A stretch of DNA of 8,437 nt from Omnitrophica WOR_2 bacterium RIFCSPLOWO2_12_FULL_46_30 (GTDB lineage: Bacteria > Omnitrophota > Gorgyraeia > Gygaellales > UBA12090), in contig MHHA01000070.1 in the NCBI GenBank assembly GCA_001805845.1, positions 1 through 8,437 of the forward strand, in the 5' to 3' direction. The position numbers and the translations under genes were made by a program. Below are positions 4,422-8,437 of the stretch, in pieces (the stretch's first letter is position 1; the number at the start of each line of letters is the position of its first letter). The notes beneath the pieces are model-generated. The model did not search any database. It had not been told where the DNA came from and saw only the letters and a program-made list of their open reading frames with translations.

Positions 4422-4870
4422 GCAGTGAGTCCCAGTTAAAAGTAATAATGGTATCTTCTTTACCAATTTTGGAGCAGAAACTAACATATTCTTCATAAGC
4501 GTTACTGACCGAAATGTCAACTTTTCTTTCTAGATGTACTAGAACCCGCTGGATTAATACAAAAAGTTGTCTTCGGATTCTTTCGAGATCTGGAGTAATA
4601 TTGCCTTCCAACTCAATGGTTATATAAGTAAATAAATCTTCGATGTCTATAGCGCCTTTACCAGTAGAAATATCTTTCCCCAACTTATCTTGAACATAAT
4701 CAACAACTTGCGGATATTCTTTTTTAATATCTATATTTAAGTCTTTTGCTTTTCTAAAAAAATCATTAGCGCCAGGGAAAAGTCCCTGACTGTGTCCGAT
4801 TGAACTCCCTGCACCTAAGATATATACCTTCTTATTATTCATAATTCTTGATTTCTAACATAAAAATTAG

Positions 4871-4890
4871 CGGCTTTGCGAAGCAAAGTC
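4871..4890 (-). terminator. Short hairpin after the recombinase remnant
   Basis: CTTTGC (4874-4879) and GCAAAG (4883-4888) form a 6-bp stem with a 3-base loop (TTC on the minus strand). Shortly afterwards the minus strand has a run of five T's. It lies 13 bases after the recombinase stop and ahead of the SIR2-like gene, a plausible but weak terminator. Confidence 0.35.
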
Positions 4891-4902
4891 AGCAGGATTA
4901 AA

Positions 4903-5064
4903 CTACCTTTCCGCCAGCATCTCTGCCGCTTCCTCTAAATCCTCCGGGAATACATCCACATAATATCTTAACGTTGTGGCCACATCCGAATGCCCTAAAT
5001 ACCACTGAACCAATTTAGCGTTTTTAAAGCCCACGGCCTTCTGGCCTGTTGAAGCGCCGAAGGA
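4903..5064 (-). pseudogene. C-terminal remnant of a tyrosine recombinase/integrase
   Basis: A short minus-strand frame without a start encodes the end of a phage-type integrase. It contains KLVQWYLGHSDVATTLRYY, which carries the LGH box and the catalytic tyrosine region, followed by a FPEDLEEAAEMLAER-type C-terminal helix and a TAG stop at 4905-4903. The frame is closed upstream by TAA at 5067-5065, so only about 53 codons remain and the catalytic Arg/Lys/His part of the domain is gone. It cannot be active. It begins 17 bases past the stop of the Macro-Nudix gene and marks the edge of the accessory stretch. Confidence 0.85.
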
Positions 5065-5081
5065 TTAATTTAGGTAACCTA

Positions 5082-6023
5082 CTATGTTTTCATGACCATC
5101 AAATAATCTGAAATGACCTGCTTATGGTCAAAGGCCAAATCGAGCTTCAAGGCGTCTTCAAGCTTAAAAACCTTAAGATTAGCCGCGTCAGAATCCGCCC
5201 TGGGGACGCCTTTGCCTTGAGCGGTAAAAACCGTAGTTACGGTGTGAAACCGGGGGTCGCGTCCGGGCTTAGAATAAGTATGCAATTGTTTTAAATCATA
5301 GACATCCAGAGATGTCTCTTCCTTGGCCTCCCTTATCGCACAATCCTCCAGGCTCTCGTTGTAATCCAGAAATCCTCCGGGGATTGCCCAACCGTAAGGA
5401 GGGTTAGAGCGCTCAATCAAGACAATGCCTTCAGGAAGTTCTATGATTATATCCACCGTAATAAACGGGCCGCTCTGAATTTTATGGATAATGTATTCTA
5501 AGTAGCTGATAACATTTTTATTGAAAATATCATACGCGCTTTTATTAAAGAGCGCAAAAGTTATTTCTTTTAAAGAGGAATCCGGAAAATCAAACCAGAT
5601 ATGGCGCAAAACCTCCTGGGCCATAATCTTGGCCGCGCCTATCTCTGGAAAACCGCCCACGCCGCATCCCAGAGCCGGAAAGGCAATTGATGAAACATTT
5701 AATTTCTCTGCCTCCTTCAGCGCATTTGCGCAGGAGGAGCGAATCCTTGCTTCATCTGTTTTAAAATCCAAACCCATCGTCGCGGCGTGAATTACGTATT
5801 TTGCAGGTAAGCTTCCGGCGGAAGTAGAAACTGCGCCGCCGATTTCAATCGGCCCTTTTTTAACTGCCTCGCCTTCAATGCCCTTACCGCCTTTTCTCTT
5901 AATTGCCCCGGCCACCCCGCCGCCCATTACCAGCTCATTATTTGCGGCATTGACGATGGCATCAACTTCCAATCCGGTAATATCGCCCTGGACAATTCTT
6001 ATCCCGGTATTTCTTATCTTCAT
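5082..6023 (-). CDS. Macro domain-Nudix hydrolase fusion (ADP-ribose metabolism)
   Basis: 313 residues in two domains. Residues ~1-175 are a Macro (Appr-1''-p processing) domain: GDIT at 13-16, VNAANNELVMGGGVAGAI at 24-41, IHAA at 78-81, and FPALGCGVGGFP at 115-126 lining the ADP-ribose site. Residues ~185-313 are a Nudix hydrolase of the ADP-ribose pyrophosphatase type. The Nudix box is complete from G217 through E223, R231, E232, E235 and E236, except that the usual Gly near its end is Ser238. The following GRDPRFHTVTTVF stretch resembles ADP-ribose pyrophosphatases. A Macro domain binds or removes ADP-ribose derivatives, and the Nudix domain would cleave free ADP-ribose to AMP and ribose 5-phosphate, so the fusion may channel substrate. 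It overlaps the upstream nucleotidyltransferase gene by ATGA, with a GGGAG ribosome site inside that gene. It appears intact. Confidence 0.92.
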   Translation of the reverse strand: MKIRNTGIRIVQGDITGLEVDAIVNAANNELVMGGGVAGAIKRKGGKGIEGEAVKKGPIEIGGAVSTSAGSLPAKYVIHAATMGLDFKTDEARIRSSCANALKEAEKLNVSSIAFPALGCGVGGFPEIGAAKIMAQEVLRHIWFDFPDSSLKEITFALFNKSAYDIFNKNVISYLEYIIHKIQSGPFITVDIIIELPEGIVLIERSNPPYGWAIPGGFLDYNESLEDCAIREAKEETSLDVYDLKQLHTYSKPGRDPRFHTVTTVFTAQGKGVPRADSDAANLKVFKLEDALKLDLAFDHKQVISDYLMVMKT

Positions 6024-7471
6024 TCGTCTCCCTTTACGAATTTTCTAGCCAATTCCAGCGCTTCAGCCTTTGTCTTGAGCTCACCCGCGGCCCGGGTCTC
6101 GTTAATCTCTTCTAATATTTTCCCGATTAAGGGCCCTGGAGGAAGTTTCAAATGGCGCATGATGTCGTAGCCGTTAACCAGTGGGGGGAGCTTTTTTTCT
6201 TTTGCCTTTCGGAAAAATTCTCGTGTTAGGCCAAGGCAGACATCTTCATGATGCCTGCGGTTTGCCCCCCGGGTTAAGGGCCCGCGGGTTGAGCGCTGGT
6301 CAGCGATGGATAATAAAAGTATGCTTACCGCTTCATCCCCTGCATCTCTAAAAAATCTGTAAATTGCCCGTTGAGTCAAATTTTCAATATCAGCGATGTA
6401 GCCCGGCCGAAGATGCCAGAAGATCATCTTATCCAGCGCATTTTTTTCATCATTAGAAAGGCGCAGGCGCTCAGCCGTTTCCCGGGCAATGTTTCTTCCC
6501 AGCCGCTCATGGCCGTGAAAACAGGTCTTGCCTTTAATGCGTTCTTTTGATGCGGGTTTACCGATATCGTGCAAGAAGGCCCCTAATTTTAATAATGCTT
6601 TTTTTGTATGCGTTGCGGAAATTATCTTATTCAGATAATCCTGGATAGCCCGGCTTCTCTTTAATTCTGAAAATAACCTCTCAATTTGTTTTAAGGCCTC
6701 AAGGCAGTGGCCATAGACGTCCAGGTGATGGTATGGCCCCTGGCCCACGCCGCGCATAACCTTAATTTCCGGCATAATTTCATCCAGGATCCTGAAATCA
6801 TCCATTGCCTTAAAGGCCTTAAATCCATTCTCTGAATTTAAGATTTTGAATAATTCCTCGGCGATGCGCTCAAAGGCGGATGAGCTAATCTTTTTTTTAT
6901 GCTTCCTGAGCGCCTCTTTTGTTTTCGGCTCAATCTTAAAATCAAGGATTGCCGATAAGCTAAAAGCGCGCAAAATCCTTAAAGGGTCTTCGGGCAGGCT
7001 GAAATCGGAAACTTCCCGGATGCGCCTTGCTTTAATATCGGCTCTTCCGGAGTAAGGGTCAAGCAATACCGTATCAATCGCGCGGGCATTCTTTATTGCC
7101 CTTAAATTTACCGCTAAGCTATTGATGGTAAAATCCCGGTGCAGCAGGTCTTCATAGATATCCTTGCCGCGGAAATCGGTAAAGTCAAAATTACAGGAAA
7201 ATCCATTTTTTTTATACACGATGCGGCTTGAGCCGTGAACTTTATCCAAAACCACAAATCCGCTCTTTAGTTTCCCGGCAATTACGCGGCTTATTTTTAT
7301 TGCCTGGGAAGATACGGCAAAGTCAAAGTCCGGATTTTCTTTTTTTCTTTTTAAGAATGCGTCGCGCAGGTATCCTCCCACCAGATAAATTTCTTGAGGA
7401 TGATTTTTAAAGTTATCGCTGATGAGCTTCAGCTGAGGGTTACTTTTAAGTTTCTTGAGCGCGGCATCCAT
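6020..7471 (-). CDS. CCA tRNA nucleotidyltransferase/poly(A) polymerase family protein with HD domain
   Basis: 483 residues. The class II nucleotidyltransferase head has VGGYLRD at 31-37, the metal-binding D48 and D50 in NPDFDF, HRDFTINSLA at 111-120 and EDPLRILRAF at 161-170, all typical of CCA-adding and bacterial poly(A) polymerases. The C-terminal half is an HD phosphohydrolase domain with His256, the HD pair H301-D302 in GAFLHDIGKP, H319 and H321 in FHGHERLG, and a later Asp in SIADQR. The likely role is adding or repairing the CCA end of tRNAs, with the HD domain acting as phosphatase/phosphodiesterase. A-adding or poly(A) polymerase activity cannot be excluded by eye. It starts at the ATG at 7471, 23 bases after the DUF151 gene and without a strong ribosome site, and ends in an ATGA overlap with the Macro-Nudix gene. 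Confidence 0.92.
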   Translation of the reverse strand: MDAALKKLKSNPQLKLISDNFKNHPQEIYLVGGYLRDAFLKRKKENPDFDFAVSSQAIKISRVIAGKLKSGFVVLDKVHGSSRIVYKKNGFSCNFDFTDFRGKDIYEDLLHRDFTINSLAVNLRAIKNARAIDTVLLDPYSGRADIKARRIREVSDFSLPEDPLRILRAFSLSAILDFKIEPKTKEALRKHKKKISSSAFERIAEELFKILNSENGFKAFKAMDDFRILDEIMPEIKVMRGVGQGPYHHLDVYGHCLEALKQIERLFSELKRSRAIQDYLNKIISATHTKKALLKLGAFLHDIGKPASKERIKGKTCFHGHERLGRNIARETAERLRLSNDEKNALDKMIFWHLRPGYIADIENLTQRAIYRFFRDAGDEAVSILLLSIADQRSTRGPLTRGANRRHHEDVCLGLTREFFRKAKEKKLPPLVNGYDIMRHLKLPPGPLIGKILEEINETRAAGELKTKAEALELARKFVKGDE

Positions 7472-7494
7472 AGGCGGATTATGGCGTGATAAAA

Positions 7495-7899
7495 CTATTG
7501 CTTGTGCTCGGCGGACTGCCTGAGGACTTCTTCTTCCGCAAATATCGGCGCCTTTGCGCGCACCGATAAGGCAATAGAGTCGGAGGGGCGGGCATCAATA
7601 ACCTTGGTCTTTCCGTTTTCGCCTTTAAGGAATAACTTTGCGTGGAAGGTGTTATTTTCTATTTTATCAATTACTATCTTCTCTAACCTGGCCTCAAGAT
7701 GCTCAACTACGGAATGAAGCAAATCGTGGGTCAGCGGCCTGGGCGGGTTGACTCCGGAAAGCCTCATCTTGATGCTGGAGGCCTCCTGAAAACCGATGAC
7801 GATAGGAAGCAGCCGTTCGCCTTTTTTCTCTTTTAAGACAATAATCTGGTCATGGCGCTTTTCGTCAATAATAATTTTATTTAATTCCATTTCAATCAT
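7495..7899 (-). CDS. DUF151/bifunctional nuclease (BFN) domain protein
   Basis: About 134 residues from the ATG at 7899. It is recognised as the BFN/DUF151 family by the N-terminal LPIVIGFQEASSIKMRL stretch, the PRPLTHDLLHSVVEHL helix and the RPSDSIALSVRAKAPIFAEEEVL C-terminal block. Some plant and bacterial members have been described as dual RNase/DNase enzymes, but most bacterial ones are uncharacterised. The start is uncertain. A TTG at 7905 and an ATG at 7890 are also in frame, and only a loose GGGG lies upstream of the TTG. The gene sits between nrdR and the CCA-type nucleotidyltransferase with short gaps, which points to co-transcription. No signal peptide is visible. Confidence 0.9.
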   Translation of the reverse strand: MIEMELNKIIIDEKRHDQIIVLKEKKGERLLPIVIGFQEASSIKMRLSGVNPPRPLTHDLLHSVVEHLEARLEKIVIDKIENNTFHAKLFLKGENGKTKVIDARPSDSIALSVRAKAPIFAEEEVLRQSAEHKQ

Positions 7900-7941
7900 T
7901 TTCAAGTTCTATTTACCCCGTTTGAAACCTCTTTCTCTTTT

Positions 7942-8437
7942 CTAATTGCCCTGCGGTTTTGAACGGGGCTTAGATTGCATCTTGCGCAAGGCCTTGCTTT
8001 CTTTTTTAACGCCTTTTCCTAATATTTCTTGAAGTTCATTCATAAACTGGTTAACATCCTTAAACTGCCGATACACTGAGGCAAAGCGCACATAGGCCAC
8101 CTCGTCAACGCCCGCTAACTTTTCCATCACCAATTCTCCGACAACCGAAGCGGGAATTTCCTTCTCATATTTGCGCATTACCGCTCTTTCAATGGAAGTT
8201 ACCAGGGACTCCATCATCTTCAGGCTTACCGGGCGTTTTTCGCAGGCCTTGACAATGCCGCTCAAAATCTTATTACGCTCAAAGGCCTCGCGCCGGCCGT
8301 CTTTTTTGACCACCAGAAGCGGAATCTGCTCAATGTGTTCGTAAGTGGTAAAGCGCTTTTCGCACTTCAGGCACTCCCGCCTTCGCCTTACGGAATTGCC
8401 TTCTGCGCTTGAGCGCGAATCAATCACCTTATCTTCT
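7942..8437 (-). CDS. nrdR: Transcriptional repressor NrdR, partial (5' end outside the window)
   Basis: The 3' 164 or so codons are present. The frame is open to the window edge and reads EDKVIDSR before the family's RRRRECLKCEKRFTTYE block, so the GTG at 8427 is not the start. The true start, with the first CPxC of the zinc ribbon, lies outside. Seen here are the second zinc-ribbon pair (CLKC), then the ATP-cone domain (VVKKDGRREAFERNKILSGIVKAC onward), ending in VAYVRFASVYRQFKDVNQFMNEL. NrdR represses ribonucleotide reductase genes by binding NrdR boxes in an ATP/dATP-dependent way. The basic C-terminal tail (about 25 residues rich in Lys/Arg) is longer than I expect for the family. Next gene is 36 bases downstream. 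Confidence 0.95.
   Translation of the reverse strand, partial: EDKVIDSRSSAEGNSVRRRRECLKCEKRFTTYEHIEQIPLLVVKKDGRREAFERNKILSGIVKACEKRPVSLKMMESLVTSIERAVMRKYEKEIPASVVGELVMEKLAGVDEVAYVRFASVYRQFKDVNQFMNELQEILGKGVKKESKALRKMQSKPRSKPQGN

Larger units (their letters stand above)
4158..4842 (-). pseudogene. SIR2-like domain gene interrupted by a palindromic element
   Basis: The 5' part (4842-4411, 144 codons) begins KKVYILGAGSS (GAGSS nucleotide-binding motif, residues ~4-14) and reaches IITFNWDSLL, the conserved FNWD-type motif of SIR2-like (SIR2_2) domains, which bind or cleave NAD and occur in many anti-phage systems. At 4410 the frame enters an 80-bp palindromic repeat, reads through it and stops at 4291 in a different frame from the downstream part. 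The remaining tail (to the TGA at 4158) is open in another frame, about 58 codons. Removing the inverted-repeat-bounded 76 bases (4333-4408) joins both parts into one open frame of about 203 codons. Even then it is shorter than most SIR2-like proteins, and I do not recognise the tail, so a deletion may also have occurred. A truncated 183-residue product could still be made. Confidence 0.65.

Noticed and set aside
8425..8427. GTG as the start of nrdR
   Set aside because: The frame stays open and family-like (EDK before VIDSR) up to the window edge, and the first zinc-ribbon cysteines must lie further upstream, outside the window.

Overview
The window comes from a bacterial chromosome. NrdR, a DUF151 (BFN) protein and SpoVG are bacterial families. 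Nearly all coding is on the minus strand, so genes run from high to low coordinates. GC content is moderate, coding is dense, starts are often GTG with short overlaps, and genes are separated by palindromic intergenic repeats. This fits an uncultured, environmental lineage. The style reminds me of Omnitrophota-type genomes, but that is an impression from the text and not a demonstrated placement.

Reading in the direction of transcription, the right block (8437 to 5082) is a housekeeping cluster: the 3' part of nrdR, a DUF151/bifunctional-nuclease protein, a CCA-adding/poly(A) polymerase-type nucleotidyltransferase with an HD domain, and a protein that fuses a Macro domain to a Nudix ADP-ribose pyrophosphatase domain. 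Gaps are 36 and 23 bases, then a 4-base ATGA overlap, so this is probably one operon.

The middle block (about 5081 to 2659) looks like a decayed accessory island. It holds the C-terminal remnant of a tyrosine recombinase, a SIR2-like gene interrupted by an 80-bp palindromic element, a small staphylococcal-nuclease-like protein, and a two-gene nucleotidyltransferase/XRE-regulator module. That module has a good sigma-70 promoter overlapped by an inverted repeat, as expected of an autoregulated toxin-antitoxin-like pair.

The left block (2658 to 54) starts with chorismate synthase (aroC), whose end overlaps an ECF-type sigma factor gene. After a 200-bp spacer full of stem-loops come a zinc-finger membrane protein of the anti-sigma type and spoVG. 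A very similar ~55-bp segment precedes both the anti-sigma-like gene and spoVG. Each copy has TGAAC, then exactly 18 bases, then CGTC, which looks like a pair of ECF-type promoters. The simplest reading is a regulatory circuit in which the sigma factor drives its own anti-sigma gene and spoVG.

The most notable points are the paired ECF-like promoters, the Macro-Nudix fusion, the nucleotidyltransferase/XRE pair with its operator, and the SIR2-like gene whose two halves come back into one frame if the inverted-repeat-bounded element is removed. I see no tRNA, rRNA or CRISPR array.
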